A stretch of 64,000 nt of DNA from Lantana camara (taxonomy: Eukaryota; Streptophyta; Magnoliopsida; Lamiales; Verbenaceae), in contig CM074860.1 in assembly GCA_037501455.1 (NCBI GenBank), positions 37,644,501 through 37,708,500 of the forward strand. Direction: 5' to 3'. Positions within the stretch are counted from its first letter, which is position 1. Every line of letters begins with the position of its first letter. The position numbers and the translations under genes are program-made. Shown here piece by piece: positions 23,614-37,119 of this stretch. The notes under the pieces were generated by a model. That model had not been told where the DNA came from. It did no database searches and was given only the letters and a program-made list of their open reading frames with translations.

Positions 23614-26287
23614 TGTAACGCCCCGGTTTCCGGATGAACAGGTAAGCACGCCACGTGTGAGTTGAGCGTAGATTTTATTTTATTTCTTTTAATTTATACT
23701 ATATTCTTACGTGGCATTCATAATTTTTATAAAATTCATGAAACATTATTTATCTTAATTCTTTGAATTCATATCATTGAAATTATTATTTCATGACACG
23801 GAAAATATTTTCTTGCATGAAATTAATACCGAGAGTGATAAAATTATCAAATTGTCCCTAATCAAATATTTTCTAAAAGCTCGGGACTTAATTGCATGAT
23901 TTCTAAGGACCAAATTGAGCATATTTTAAATCATGGCATACTTAATTGTATAACTTAGGAACTTCAAGGATTGATTAGCAATTTGGCAAATTTCACAAAA
24001 ATCAAGATGATGAATTACGTATCATCTTTTCTCCCATCTTCCTTGATCATTTCTATCCAAAATTTGCCAAATACATTCATCTCTCTCTCGGTTCCAAAAG
24101 AGAAGAAAAGGGAAGAGTGATTTTTATCTCAATCATCAAGATTTCAAGAAGTGTTTCAAGAAATTGGGAATCATCATCATCATCATCACCATACTTCTTC
24201 ATTTCTTAGCTTCAAGGTTGGTTTGCATGGAAAAGGATGATTTTGATTATGTTTGACATGCTAGGGTTTGATTGGGGATATGCTAGATGATTGAATTAGA
24301 ATAGGAAGCATGATTAAATGATGATAACATGAATTATTGCTTGATTTCTAGCTTGATTCCTTGAATATTTGGCTTGAATGAGCAAATATGATCATGTACA
24401 TGAAACCCTTAAAGCTTGATGATATTTTATGGTTTAAGTGTCTAAGTGTTAGTTTATCACTTCTTGAGTATATATGCATCATATTTCCAGAAATTATAGC
24501 TTTTGGGGTTCAAAAATGAATTTTTGTAGCTTTGTTGCTTTCTTCCCGAGAGCATACTCTGTTCTGCTCTGTTTTTTTTTCCAACTGCAGAACTGGGAAC
24601 GACCGTTCCCAGCCTCAAGGCAAGGCGGGAACGGGCGTTCCCTTCTTTCAAAATGAAACCGCGCGGCCGACCATGGGAACGGCCGTTCCCATTTTGGCCT
24701 TAGAGCCGGAAGGGCCGTTCCCAGCGTAGGCGTTTTAAATTTTAAAAACGTTGCCGCGTTTTTCTGGGCAACGGGAACGACCGTTCCCAGTTTTCAAAGG
24801 ACGCCTGGAACGGCCGTTCCCAAGGGGCTGACAGAACAAAATTCACTGCATAAAATTACGATTTTGACCCCTCGATCCAACGACTTCTTTGACCCCGAAT
24901 TGCTATAATACGTGTTAATATGATGTGAAACGAAAAGTTATAATACCACATTGCATTTTCATGGTCGTCTCGACACGTTTTCGCCGTTCGTCATATTTTG
25001 GCCATTTTAGTTCATGTCTCATGGTTGTACATCGTATTTACACAGGTCACGAGGGCGTGGACGGGGAGCAAGCTCCTTAGAACGCTTCTTTATTTTATTT
25101 TGCAAGAAAGGTGAGGTTTTGTTTTGGTAAAACGAACCCTATAACCCTTATGTGCTAATTTTCGGCCAAAACCTAGTATACTTATAAACGTTTTCAAAGT
25201 AATAAATGTTTCAAGCAAGAATGTATCGATTGTCATGATTTTCAAGCATGTTTGGCGAGTACATGATTGCACGTGGGCCCGAGGGTAATTCTTGAGCCAA
25301 CCGGGAAAGCAAGGGCTGACGGGTAACTCCTGAATTATCCTCACATTGTTGGGATCAACCCCGAAGCCACTAGGAGATTAGTGGTGGAAGGAGTTCCGTG
25401 TCTAGAGGGTCATGTCCTCTACACACACCATGTCGTGGATAGTCGAGCCTTGCAAACTCGCTATCACCCGGAGGAAGAAGGAGACTGGGGATTAATCCGG
25501 AATGTCGGGTTATCCTCGGGTTATTGCATGTTTTCAAGAATGAAATTGTCTATGTGAGCACTAAAATATATTGCATGATCACTTATTTATCAAGCAAGCA
25601 AGCATGATCACGTATTGTTCACGATTGGGAGTTCGGTTGGAGATTGCCCTTGCTCGCCGGGGCCACATGTTCATGATATTGACAAGCTTGATTAAATAAA
25701 CGTGTTAAAATGGTTGGTTGTAATCTCGGGCAAAGATTAAACTTATTGAATTATATATATATCTATTTTATGTTAAAGTCTTCACCCGAGGCTACAACTT
25801 GCATGTGACGTGTGATATATATATACTGCCCCTCACTCAGTCTTCAGTAGACTGATACTTCACTTTTCAGGTACACTTTGAGCGTGGTTGTGCTAGGCGG
25901 GAGTTGGTCGAGTCCTGCATTATCACGGGTCTAGTGTTGCACCATTCATGTATATTTTTCCGGATATCATGTTATGTTCACGATTGATACGTTTTGGATA
26001 CTTACCGATGTATATTATCGAGATATGATAATGTAGTGATAGCTAATTGGTACCTATATGTATCTATGTAATAAATATGGTACCTATATATATAAGTGAA
26101 CGATTTTATTGCTTCCGCTTTTCTATTCATGTTTGGTTGATTATGTTGGGGAGACTGTCCCGCCTAGAGCGTCGTTTTGTTGTCACCCGTTCGCCGTGGT
26201 CTTGGTTTATGTATGAACTGTCCATTTCATACGTGGATCGAGGCCACAGTGCGGGGGATGTGGCGCCTTGGGGTCTAGGGTGCTACA
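23614..26287 (+). repeat. 3' LTR of D
   Basis: Same length as the 5' LTR and almost identical. By-eye differences include the AACTGCAG against AGTTGCAG change before the first palindrome and single changes near 24430, 24801, 24984, 25682 and 25960. It ends GGTGCTACA and is followed by the AAGAT duplication. Confidence 0.97.
24593..24821. repeat. Six palindromes in 3' LTR of D
   Basis: This is the same set as at 17117-17345, shifted by 7476 bp; all six arms are unchanged. Confidence 0.93.
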
Positions 26288-26292
26288 AAGAT

Positions 26293-27303
26293 GGACCACA
26301 TTCAAGTAACAAGGAGGCCATAAGTGAAGACCCCTCAAAATGTTAGGGAGGGGAATCTCAATTGAAAATGTAATAGAGATAGGGCTCGTATTTTGTTACT
26401 GTTTTCCCTTATGTGATTTCAACTGTTTATGTGGCATGTATGTTAGAACTTGTGATTGTGGAGTGGCTCCCACATATCACACATAAGATAGGTAGAACCC
26501 ATGATCATCACATGTTAGTATCATGCTAGGACATGTTATCTGTTTATGTGCTTGTTTGAAATGCATTTAAATGTACTTGCATTAATCAAGACTAATAAAA
26601 TTGGATAACATATATGTTGGTGAGGTCGAACCGAACAACTCTTCGGTTGATTCGAAAATTCCCATTAAATATTAAGCTCATTTCGAATAATAGGTATTTA
26701 ATTCGAGATGCAAATTTTGAATTAAATTCCTAGCATTCCATCAATAGGTTTTAAGTTTAGTAAGTAAAGCTAGTTATTGTCCGCGAGTCGTGGGATAGCT
26801 AGTGGAGCTTATTAGTTCTTAGTTAGCTAATTGATCATTTTAAATGATCAATATTTCGTGGTTAATTTTGGCAAGGGCGATGTCCGCGAGTCGTGGGTCG
26901 TTCGAACTAAGTTTTGATCATGATCTTATGATTGATGGGTCTAGCTTAACGCCTAAGTAAATATGGATGTCGCACGAGTCGTGGGTCCATATTGAAAGAT
27001 AGGTGATGCAAAAACAATTACTAAGAGTTCTAAAGGTGTTAGAATTGATAAGTTGTACCTACCTAGGGTTTTACTTAGAATGTCCGCAAGTCATCGGTTC
27101 GAGGTGAAATGCTTAAGATCTTAGTACCCATTGGGAAACGTGTTCCTCTTAGATCTTTGGGAGTTATAGATCTTTGAAAAACAGTGGGAGCTACATTAGA
27201 TTAAAGACCTTATCTTTTGTATATCGTTATAATTCAGCATGCTCACTAGTTCTTTGTTTTACCATTTAGGTCGTAGATTCTGTGATTTTCTACGTGTTTT
27301 GAA
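26293..27303 (+). other. Leader of copia C (second part) with a four-fold spaced motif
   Basis: Non-coding up to the gag ATG at 27304. The word GTCCGCGAGTCGTGGG recurs at 26779-26794, 26882-26898, 26969-26986 (GTCGCACGAGTCGTGGGT) and 27082-27099 (GTCCGCAAGTCATCGGTT), spaced 103, 87 and 113 bp. The flanks between copies are not alike, so it is a spaced motif rather than a tandem array. A role in RNA packaging or translation is conceivable but unshown. Confidence 0.75.
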
Positions 27304-30300
27304 ATGGCAACCAAAAACCCTCTTGTATCGATCCTCGAGTCAAACAAGTTGACTGGTCCCAACTATTCTGATTGGCTGAGGAATCTAAAAATCATTTTAG
27401 ATTATGAGAAGAGAACTTATGCTCTCTTCGAAGGGGAGCCTAGTACCTAAGGGGACGCTCTCACTCGGGCTAAGCGAGATACGATGCAGAAGAGGAAGGA
27501 TGATATTCTCCAAGCCCGTTGCCTTCTATTGGCTAACATGTCTCCGGACTTACAAAGGCAACATGAGGCCATGGAATTTGCTTGGGAGATTTACGACCAC
27601 TTAGAGCAACTTTACCGCCCTCATGAACGTGTTACAAGGTATAACACTTCAAAGGAATTGTTCCACTTGAGAATGAGGGAAGGTTCAAGTGTCCGTGAAT
27701 ATGGACTCAAGTTTCTCGCCCTTACTGAGAAACTTACTTCCATGGACATTCCACTGAAAGATGAGCTTTCAGTGGACTTGTTGCTAGCCTCACTCCCACC
27801 ATCATTCAACCCATTCGTCCTTAACTTCAATATGAATCATGCTGGTACTACTGTAGCTGAGCTGATTAGTCAGCTTGTGACTGCTGAAAGCACGATCAAG
27901 AAGGACAATAAGGTTCTGATGGTGAATGCTCGATCTTCCTCTTCTGGGCCTTCTAAAGGTAAGGGCAAGAAAGCCCAAAAGAAGAAGAAAAAACCCCTTA
28001 GGCCCACTAGTGACATTTCGAAGGGGATGGCCCAAAAGAAGAAGCGTGATTGGAAAGAGGATGTTTGCTTCCATTGTGGAAAAGTGGGACATTGGAGGAG
28101 AAACTGCCCAGAGTACAAGGCTACTCTAAAGAAAGGTATGTTTCTTGTTGAAGTAAATCTTTCTATTAATTCTAGTTCTTGGGTATTTGATACCGGTTGT
28201 GGAGCTCATATCTGTAATGATGTACAGATGCTAAATGAAGTCCAACAACTCAGAGAAGGAGAATGTGTCTTGAAGATCGGCGATGGTTCAAATGTAGAAG
28301 CTCGAGCTTTAGGCACAATTAGATTAGATTTAGGTAGTTTTAAGTTAGTTTTAAATAAAGTCCGTTATGTACCGAGCATTATTCATAATATAATTTCAGT
28401 TCCAATTTTAGATTGTGAAGGTTATGAAACTTATATTAAGAATGGTAAATACTTTATCAAACGGAACAACTCTTCCATTCATATCGGTACTCTAAGTAAT
28501 GAACTTTATCTACTAAGAATATCAATATTATGAATATACAACGAGAAACTAAACGTAAGAGAGATGATAATGTTTCAACTCCCTTATGGCACGCTAGATT
28601 AGGACACATTTCCAAGAACAGAATTAGCAAGATAAATACTTTAGGATCGTTCTCTGAATATAATCTCAAAGAGTTAACTTCTTGCGAATCTTGTCTCAAA
28701 GGAAAGATGTCCAAAAAAGGAACCGTGGAACGTGCCACTAAGGTCTTGGATTTGATCCATTCTGATGTTTGTGGGCCGCTTAGTGTAAGCACAAGAAACA
28801 ATCATCAGTAGTTCATAACCTTTACCGATGACTTTAGTTGGTATGGTTATGTATACTTAATGTAGTATAAATCTGAAGCTTTTGAGAAATTCCTAGAATT
28901 TCAAAAGGAGGTTGAGAACCAAACTGGTCACAAGATCAAAGCGCTTCGATCTGATCGAGGAGGCGAGTATCTTAGTGAAGAATTCCTTAATCATCTCAAA
29001 GATAATGAGATTATCTCTTAGTGGACTCCTCCGGGAACTCCTCAACTCAATTGAGTTTCTGAGAGAAGGAAACGAACTCTACTCGATATGGTTCGTTCCA
29101 TGATGAGTTTCACTGACTTACCACCTTTTTTCTGGGGTTATGCCCTAGAAAGGGCAGCAAAGATTTTGAATCTAGTTCCCTCTAAGTCAGTCCCTAAAAT
29201 GCCCTATGAAATGTGGCATGGTAAAATCCCTAGTTATTTTTACTTAAGAATTTGGGGTTGTCCCGCTTACGTGAAGAGGATAGTGGGAGATAAGTTAGAA
29301 TCTCGTTCTAACTTATGCTACTTTGTAGGTTATCCTAAGGAATCCATAGGATACTACTTCTATGATCAATCTGAGCAAAAGGTGTTTGCTTCCAGAAATG
29401 CTACTTTTCTTGAGGAACCGTTCCTTAAAGAAAAGAAAGGCAAGATCATATAATTAGAGGAAGTACAAAGTGACCCCACGCCACCCACTGAAGAAACGTC
29501 CCCTTCTGATCAACTACAACCAATCACGAATTTCGATACACACGTAAATCCTCCTCTAAGGCATTCTGAACGCACTCCTAGACAGCCGGAGAGATGGTAT
29601 GGATTCTTCCATGAGATCTCTCAAAAGGATAATGATCCTTTAACATATGAGGAGGCACTTTCAGATTCTTACTCTGAACAGTGTTCAGAGGGATAGAAGC
29701 CATGAAATCCGAAATGGATTCCATGAACTCCAACCAAGTTTGGACCTAGATTTGCCTGATGGGGTCAAACCCATAGGTTGGAAATGGTTCTTTAAGAGAA
29801 AGCTTGAAGTTGATGGAAGCATTGCAGCCTACAAAGCAAGACTGGTTGCAAAAGGATTCACTCAAAGACCCGGTATGAACTTTGATGAAACCTTTTCACC
29901 AGTTGCAATGCAAAAGTCTATTCGGATCATGGTTGCCATTGCTGCATATTATGACTATGAGATATGGCAAATGGATGTGAAAACTTCTTTTCTCAATGGT
30001 GACATTGGTATAGACATTTATATGGAGCAACCCATAGGTTTCACATTCAATGAGAGTGAGCAAAAGGTTTGAAAGGAATTTGAATATTCGATTTGATAAA
30101 TCAGTCAAAGCGTTTGGCTTCATTCAAATTTCGAATGAATCATGTGTGTATAGAAAGGAATTAGAGACCTCAGTGCAATTCTTAGTACTTTATGTTGATG
30201 ACATCCTTCTTATTGAGAATTCGAAGGCTGACATGAAAGTAACTAAGTTATGGTTATCGAACCAATTCGAGATGAAAGATCTTGGTGATGCGTCCTATAT

Positions 30301-31156
30301 CCTTGGAATTAAAATCTATCGAGATAGATCTAGAAGGTTAATAGGACTATCACAGTCGAGATTCAATATGGACTCAGCAAAGGTTAAGAACCTTCCTATG
30401 AGTGTAGGAACATGTCTTTCTAAGAAGATGTGTCCTAAGACTAACCTTGAGAAGGAAAGAATGACTCATACACCTTATACATCAGCAATAGGTAGCATAA
30501 TGTATGCAATGTTATGTACTCGACCGGATGTGGCTTATGCACCTAGTGTAAGAAGTCGTTTCCAATCTGACCCTGGAGATGGTCACTGAGCTGCCGTGAA
30601 GAATATTCTTCAGTACTTGAAAAGTACAAAAGATTTATTCTTAGTTTACGAAGATCAGAAAGATCTTAATATCGAAGGATACTGCGATGCAAGCTTTGCA
30701 TCTGACTTAGATGATTTTAAGTCAATGTCAGGATACATTTTCTGCCTAAACGGCGGAGCAGTGAGTTGGAAGAGTTCCAAGCAAACGACCACTGTAGATT
30801 CGATCACTGACGCCGAATACTTAGCTACAAATGATGCAACTAAGGAAGGTGTTTGGATTAGAAACTTCATTCAAGAGTTGAATGTTGTTCCTAGCATGAA
30901 AGACCCCATTACTGTGTTTTGTGACAACACTGGGGCTGTTGCTCAAGCAAGAGAACCAAGATCTCACCAACGGACCAAGCACATTATGAGGAAGTATCAC
31001 CTAATCTGTGATATTATCAAAAGAGGAGATGCGCAAATTGAGAGGGTCGCATCAACAGAGAACGTGGTAGATCCACTTACTAAACCCCTTAGTCGAGAAG
31101 CTTTCGAAGGTCATCTTCAGAAGATGGGACTTAGAATAGCTTTAGAATGGCTTTGA
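27304..31156 (+). pseudogene. gag-pol: Decayed gag-pol of copia C
   Basis: Gag starts at ATG 27304 (MATKNP...). A TAA at 27448 replaces a sense codon; the frame then runs 27484-28533 through gag (UBN2-type), a CCHC knuckle (about 28066-28107) and the protease DTG (about 28190). A one-base deletion near 28520 shifts to the integrase frame, with stops at about 28809, 28864, 29020 and 29053 amid the zinc-finger and SDRGGEY regions. RT lies at 29647-30589, with about 40 bp missing near 30070 and YVDD intact (about 30193); RNase H lies at 30596-31156. A TGG-to-TGA stop separates RT and RNase H. It cannot make a polyprotein. Confidence 0.93.
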
Positions 31157-31157
31157 T

Positions 31158-31172
31158 GGGCAAGTGGGAGAT
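31158..31172 (+). other. Polypurine tract of copia C
   Basis: GGGCAAGTGGGAGAT abuts the 3' LTR start TGTTAGG; it is the plus-strand primer site. Copia E has the near-identical GGTAAGTGGGAGAT. Confidence 0.9.
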
Positions 31173-33119
31173 TGTTAGGAATAGTGCCCTAGAAAGCCGA
31201 TTGTATATCCGTTTTGTACTTTACCTTATTGTAATCACAGACAATCGTTGAATAAAATAACGAATTGAGGCAACACTTCTTTATCTGCTCTTGTTTGGTA
31301 TGCGTTTACTTTAGTTGTGCATGTGTGAGAACTCCCCTAATCCTGATGACTTTAGCACTCTACCATTTAGGTGAAATGGTTCATGAAACTAGCCCTATAT
31401 CACATAAGTCATGATTAGTAAAACACTCCCAGCCGATGAGTCCTACAGACAATGGGAGTGTCAACCTGACTCCTCTAAGGCTTGCTTGTGGGATCACGCC
31501 CTTAAGGAGGACCACCTTGTTTCATGGAGGTGCAAAGTGTATAGTTGATACGTGCGTGATACATGAGGGTGCTTACTTCCATAAGTAAGTTCACTGAGGT
31601 GCCCCGTGTGAGAAGATTCCTAAATGGGAAAGGAAGTTTCTATTTCAGGAAATGGAAACTTCCAGATTAGGAAATATCTCGCGAGCCATTGATGTGATTA
31701 ATTGATCCTTAGACTTGAGGTTTCATGTCACTTTGTGAGTTAACTCTGTAGTCTTAGGTATAAGCTCTAAAGGGTGTCGCCTTAGACAACTGATTCAAGG
31801 CTTATGCTGGGGCTGCACAACTGACTCATGAAAGTGAATGAGAATCAAGAAAGGACCTACACTTGCATTTGCAAGGTAATCTCTTATTGTGTAAGTCATT
31901 CATATGCCATATGGAGTCCTTGGCCAAGGTAGTAGATCAAGACATCAAGAAAAGGGTTTCTTGGATTGAGAACAAATGGATATGAAATGCACTTAGCTTT
32001 AAGACCAGATTATTAGGGTTCTGATTATTCCCTTACCCTAGATCTTGGCTGAGAGATAGTAAGTAGGAGGATTGTATCTCACATGAATCAATGACTTAAA
32101 GGTTCTGTCGAATCGAGATATTCCAACTCAGCTAGGGGTTAAACACCTTTTGCTAGACTATGGTCATTTAATCTATGGACTGATTAATTAATTAGTGAAT
32201 TAATTAATTAGGGTCACTGCTAATTGAATTGAGAACCTAGAGGGTCACACACAACAACTTGGTTACATGAGTCAAGGCTTTGAACTGATTAAACGAGTTA
32301 TTCGAGCCAAGAGGGTTCCACACGTGTGAAACACACGTGTGGGTCACGTGAGTGACACGTGTCATACATGGACACGTGTGCACCACACGTGTATAATTAT
32401 TTGTGTATTAAATAGTTAATGTGTTAATTATTTAATAGACTTTGGTTTAATTTTGAATTAAAATGAAAGTCTTATTTTGGAGAAAAATAATCTATTTAAT
32501 TAATTACGAATTAATTAATTAGATAAAATAAGTTATTTATTTATTAATAAATAAAGTATAATATTATCCAAAAGGGGTTTGGATATTTTAGCTCTCTTAA
32601 AAGTTGATTTGATTTAGAATTCAAAAGTCAAGATTTGGAATTACTTGATGATCAAGTAATAAGAGAGAGAGGGACCAAATCCTTAGTCCAATAGGGCTAA
32701 GTTTCAGCCGCCCCTCTCTATACTATATATAGGGGAGCTCGAGCTCCCCTTAGAGAGTAATTGATGATTTCTTTTGGTTCATCCGTTGAACACCATCCTT
32801 TCTCCAAGATCAAATAAACCCTAGATTAAGCCTAAAAACTAACTAGAGAACTAGCATCCTTACTAGTTAGATTGTAGTCAAGTTGGTGGACTATCTCTAG
32901 AGAGCTTCAAGTTAGAAGTTTTTAAAGATTCGAGCTTTACCAAGGAGAGGGGATCAAACCGCGGGAAGAGCGTTCTTGGGTGGCTTGAAACGGTTCAAGA
33001 AAGATTATTGAAAAGTAAGTTTCTGATCTCTACGAATTTGGATCCACGATTGCGAGTTTCGATCCTTTTGTTGGAAAATTTTTCAGTTTTCGCTGCTTTC
33101 TGATTCCTATTTTCCAACA
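31173..33119 (+). repeat. 3' LTR of copia C
   Basis: Starts TGTTAGGAATAG and ends TTTTCCAACA. It holds the CACGTG cluster at 32318-32393, enlarged relative to the 5' LTR by an extra CACGTGTG/CACACGTG unit, and TATA plus the 18-bp perfect palindrome at 32724-32749. Confidence 0.95.
32318..32393. promoter_or_regulatory. Cluster of CACGTG palindromes, 3' LTR of C
   Basis: CCACACGTGTG, CACACGTGTGG, TCACGTGA, GACACGTGTC, ACACGTGT and CCACACGTGT. This has two more clean sites than the 5' LTR, one by substitution (ACAAGTAT against ACACGTGT) and one by a 12-bp gain. Confidence 0.75.
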
Positions 33120-33124
33120 TCTCG

Positions 33125-33240
33125 GGTGTCTCTACTGATGGCATCGGTCGAATATTCAGCCCTCGGCCATGATTTTCCCTACCTTTTCCACCAGTCATCG
33201 CACGCAGAGCTTTGGAAGGGACTCGATGGTGTTGGTTCAT
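33125..33240 (-). pseudogene. CACTA second gene, 5' exon part
   Basis: The minus-strand frame from ATG 33240 runs to the copia C insertion point. After the insertion and one TSD copy are discounted it continues in frame at 12930. The N-terminal part is basic (GGKGRENHGRGL). It is the start of the CACTA gene holding the Transposase_24 exon. Another in-frame ATG 15 codons later could be the true start. Confidence 0.6.
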
Positions 33241-33406
33241 CTGTTACAACAAACACAATTAATGATATTAGTTCAATTACAAAATATAATCAGCTGCGTT
33301 ATGCAAACAAGTACTAGCAATCGTGTCAAATATGGAACTTCAAACATGAAATTGCCTAATCAATCATTGTCAATGTGTTTCACATCATTGTCAGACAGAT
33401 CATCTA

Positions 33407-36400
33407 TTATTCATCATCAAACAAGTCATCATCAACGTGTTCGCCACAAGCGTTAAGTTCAGGCTCACTAAATCATGCAAGTTAAAATTCGGATCAGCTA
33501 AAGGCCGAATATTATCATCAGTTTCTATCGCGGCAACAAATGCTCTCTCATCGTTTTGGCATGCAGTCTGAAGTGTTTCCTCTACGTCTATTCTCCCTCT
33601 TGATTTGGCTTTCACAACTGCCCACCATTGAAGCTTATCTTCGATTCGTCCGGGGTATGGAACATAATACACCTGACGGGTAAATTGTCCACAAATGAAA
33701 GGATCATACTTTCTATATCTACCGGTATATTTTACTTCGACAAACATGCTCTCGGGATTACCAATGCGGATCCCCCTTCGAGGGGTGGGATCAAACCATT
33801 CACATTTGAATAACACAACCTTTTTAATTGGTGTACTTGGGTATTCCAATTCTATCATCTCATCTAACGTCCCATATTAATCAACGATTACGTTGCCTGG
33901 ATCAGAACTCCCTTTCACCCAAACTCCATAATTCATTGTTCTTTTCCCCTCACCCCCTGACTTGGTGTGGAATTTGAATCTATTGACAAAATACTTTTGG
34001 TATGTCCTAACTCTTGTTGGGCCCCAAGACAAGTGTTGCAGAAAAGGATCAAAAACTTCATTGTCGGGGTTTTGAACCTAATGTAAATCATCCAAAGGCT
34101 ATTGAATTAATTTAAACATATAGATTTATGTTTGTCATTAACGTGGATAATAAACTTATATGCTCGCTGAACCAGTGTACAAAGTGTTTTTTGGTCAGTT
34201 CGGTGTTCTCTCCATCCCTGTTGCCAATGGAGTTAGCAAATTCGCTAAAAATTTTATTATAGTTAAAGAAACTTGGGTGAGTTAATTAATTAAAATTAAG
34301 TAGCTAATTTGACTTGAATGCTTTAAAACACTTAATTTTCAACCTCATCGTAGTTTATCAAAATATGAAGAGCGGCAGCGTTGTACTGCTTTGAAGTAGT
34401 AATATGACGTTCTTTCACTGCACCTGATCCACGTCCTGGATGATTGAAAATGGAAACAGGAGGAGCTATTTCATCATCATCCTTACATCCATCATCGTTT
34501 CTATCAACCCGAGTCCGCATTGAACAAACTTTAGATTCAAAATAGAACGAGCAAAAGCTTGCTGTCTCACGTCGTAGATACGATTGACAAATTGAACCCT
34601 CTACTTTGGCTTTGTTTTTCACGATCAATAAAAACCTATATATATTTATTAAAATAAAATGTATGATTAGTTAATTGGAAACAAGTTATAAAATCCATAC
34701 TTTATTTAATTGGATAGATTTACCTTTCAAACGGATACATCCACCTAAATTTTATCGGGCCTCCATTTTGAGCCTCCTCGATCAAATGGATCGGCAAATG
34801 CTCCATTACGTCAAAAAATGACGACGGGAATACCCTCTCAAGTTTGCAAATAATAATAGGTATGTCTTTTTCCATTTTGTCCAGATCTTCATGTCTTAGG
34901 GTAATTGAACACAAATCTTTAAAAAACTTACTTAATTCAGCTAATGGTTTCCACACTTATCCGGTAGTTCTTTGAAGGCAATCGGTAACAATTGCTCCAA
35001 AAATATATGACAATCATGACTCTTCAAGCCATGTATCATAGTTGATCGAACTTCAACACACCTCGCCAAATTTGAGGAGTAGCCATCGGGCATACGAAGT
35101 TGTGTTATCCACTCACAAATTACCCATTTTTGCTCTAATGTGAAAGCATACTTAGCTTTCGACTTTCCCCATCGCCCATTTCCTCGGGATACCAACTGCA
35201 GTTCCGGACGCCTACACAACTCCTGCATGTCTAACCATGCATTTACATTGTCATTGGTTTTGGTTGGCATATCCATAACCATATTGAAAATATTATCAAA
35301 GATATTCTTTTCAATATGCATCACGTCCAAGTTATGGCGTATCAATTGATCCTTCCAATAAGGTAGTTCCCAAAAGATGCTTTGTTTCTTCCAGTTATGT
35401 GATTCACCACACCCCGGGATCTTCTGATTATCAGGGTATTCTGTAACTTTTGGGAAGTATCGCACCTGTTCCCACGGATCATGTCCACTTAACATTGGAG
35501 GTGGGGGATCATATTCAGTGTGATTTTTCTTAAAATTTATTTTGTTATTCCTAAACGGGTGGTTTGCTTCCAAAAACACCCGGTGACAATCAAACCAGCT
35601 GAATTTTCTCCCGTTTTATAGATAGGTTGCGTTAGTTTCACCCATGCAATAAGGACAGGCCAATCGACCATGAGTGCTCCAACCAGAGAGCATTGCATAA
35701 GCTGAAAAGTTATTAATAGTCCACAACAATGCAGCTTTCATGCAAAAATTTTGCTTTTTGGCTATATCATATGTAGGTACAACTATATCCCAAAGTTCTT
35801 TTAATTCGTCGATTAACGGTTATAAATAGACATAAATATTCTTCTTTGGGTAGGGCTTGGAATGATACAAGTTAAGAACAAATACGGCATCGTTATGCAC
35901 ATATCAGGTGGAAGATTGTTTGGGGTAACAATAATAGGCCACCATGAATATGATGTCGCAGACTGCGAATACGGAGTAAACCCATCGTCGCATAATGCAA
36001 GTCTTACGTTTCTTGGGTCACTCACAAACTTAGGATGTGTCTGGTTAAAATGTTTCCAAGCTTTACCATCACATGGATGGGACATTGTCCCTTCCGGACT
36101 TTGGCTCTTTGAATGCCATGTCATATGAGGTGAGGAGCTCATAGATGCATAGAGTCGTTCAATCTTGGAATAAGAGGTAGATAGTGCATACGAGAGAGGT
36201 TTTTTTTGCTCATACCTCTATGATCCTGTTTTATCTCATATCGAGCCAACCCACAGAATTTACATTTGGTCAAATCCATATCCTCCTTGTAATACGACAT
36301 GCAACCTTTCGCACAACAATCAATCATTATGCTTTCAAGTCTTAATTTTTCTACGAGTTTTTTTTGGCTTCGTAGAAGTTCTTGGGCACCTTATGCCCCG

Positions 36401-36947
36401 ATGGGCATAATTCTGATGCTAGTTGGATGAACTCATCGTCCATGTCATGTGTGGCATTGTAAGCGTTTTGGATACTCATTTTCCTAGCTGCAACGGACAA
36501 AGGTGAATGTTTATCACACCACTCGCATATGGGTTTGTTAAATTCATCCAGAAGGTCATAAAACCTTTTTGTGTCTGGATTAGGTGCCTCGTTATGACCT
36601 GCCCTGACCCCAACATCTACCACTGCTGCATCGAAACACATTTCTCTATATCGACTCAATGGATCTGCAGTGTTTGCAACGACACCCCGATCAATATGCG
36701 GTGCTGCATCGACACAATCGCTATGTGGTGCTTCCTCACCATGATCAGTATAATACCAATAGTTGGGTTTGAAGCCATTCGAATACAAATGTCGTCTCAA
36801 ATCAATGGGTTTCAATAAGTCGTAAGTCCTTATGCATTTCTTACATGGACAATGTTTGACCCCTTTTTTTATAAACTGCTCCATCGTACTTGCATACTCG
36901 ATAAATTTCTCAATTCCTTGAATATATTCTACCCTACAACCCCGCGG
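33407..36947 (-). pseudogene. CACTA TNP2-type transposase, decayed
   Basis: Minus strand, 5' to 3': Transpos_assoc-like N-terminus with CPCKKC (36947-36351); TNP2/Transposase_21 parts with CKFCG (36327-36139) and the SWWPIIVTPNNLPPDMC region (36142-35813); a continuation with ACPYCMGE (about 35813-35590, frameshift plus stop); DUF4218 region (35579-34720 and 34628-34332); and DUF4216 region (about 34060-33410) ending in an acidic tail with stop TAA at 33409-33407. Introns separate some blocks. Frameshifts and stops (near 35825, 35620, 33878 and 33470) make it non-functional. The 5' end is cut by the LTR piece at 36951. It would bind and excise the element ends. Confidence 0.85.
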
Positions 36948-36950
36948 TCT

Positions 36951-37119
36951 TGAATTTTATTTCACGTTATTTGGTGCTTTAGAACTTAGTAGTATATAAG
37001 TAATCTTATTCGACAAATACATCGAGTTCAATGTATAAGTGCATAATTAAATAATTTAAATACGCAAGTATCTCACACGTGATGTCATACTTGTACGGAC
37101 AAACGGACGGGGCGTCACA
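36951..37119 (-). mobile_element. Gypsy LTR fragment X, minus strand
   Basis: Read on the minus strand it starts TGTGACGCCCCGT at 37119, the LTR start seen in G, and runs about 170 bp before joining the CACTA first exon. To its right (37120-37188) is the matching 3' end of an internal region with purine tract and hairpin. The rest of the LTR is absent. Confidence 0.75.

Larger units (their letters stand above)
16138..26287 (+). mobile_element. Ty3/gypsy chromovirus D (Tekay type), nearly intact
   Basis: Two LTRs of 2674 bp each (16138-18811 and 23614-26287) start TGTAACGCCCC and end GGTGCTACA. The flanks are AAGAT on both sides (16133-16137, 26288-26292). It has a primer-binding site, one long gag-pol frame and a hairpin plus purine tract. 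I see about seven substitutions between the LTRs by eye (near 0.3%), so the insertion is recent. At the commonly used rate of 1.3e-8 per site per year this would be of order 0.1 million years, a rough figure only. It is nested in copia C, which is nested in the CACTA element. Confidence 0.97.
12931..33119 (+). mobile_element. Ty1/copia element C, complete but interrupted by D
   Basis: The LTRs at 12931-14867 and 31173-33119 both start TGTTAGG and end CCAACA. The flanks are TCTCG on both sides (12926-12930, 33120-33124), a perfect duplication. It has a tRNA-Met primer-binding site, a leader, a gag-pol of copia order (protease, integrase, RT, RNase H) and a purine tract. Gypsy D and its TSD sit in the leader, splitting the internal region into 14868-16137 and 26293-31172. 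The LTR pair differs at many places, including indels (1937 against 1947 bp), so it is clearly older than D. The lineage looks Tork/Angela-like; that part is uncertain. Confidence 0.95.
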
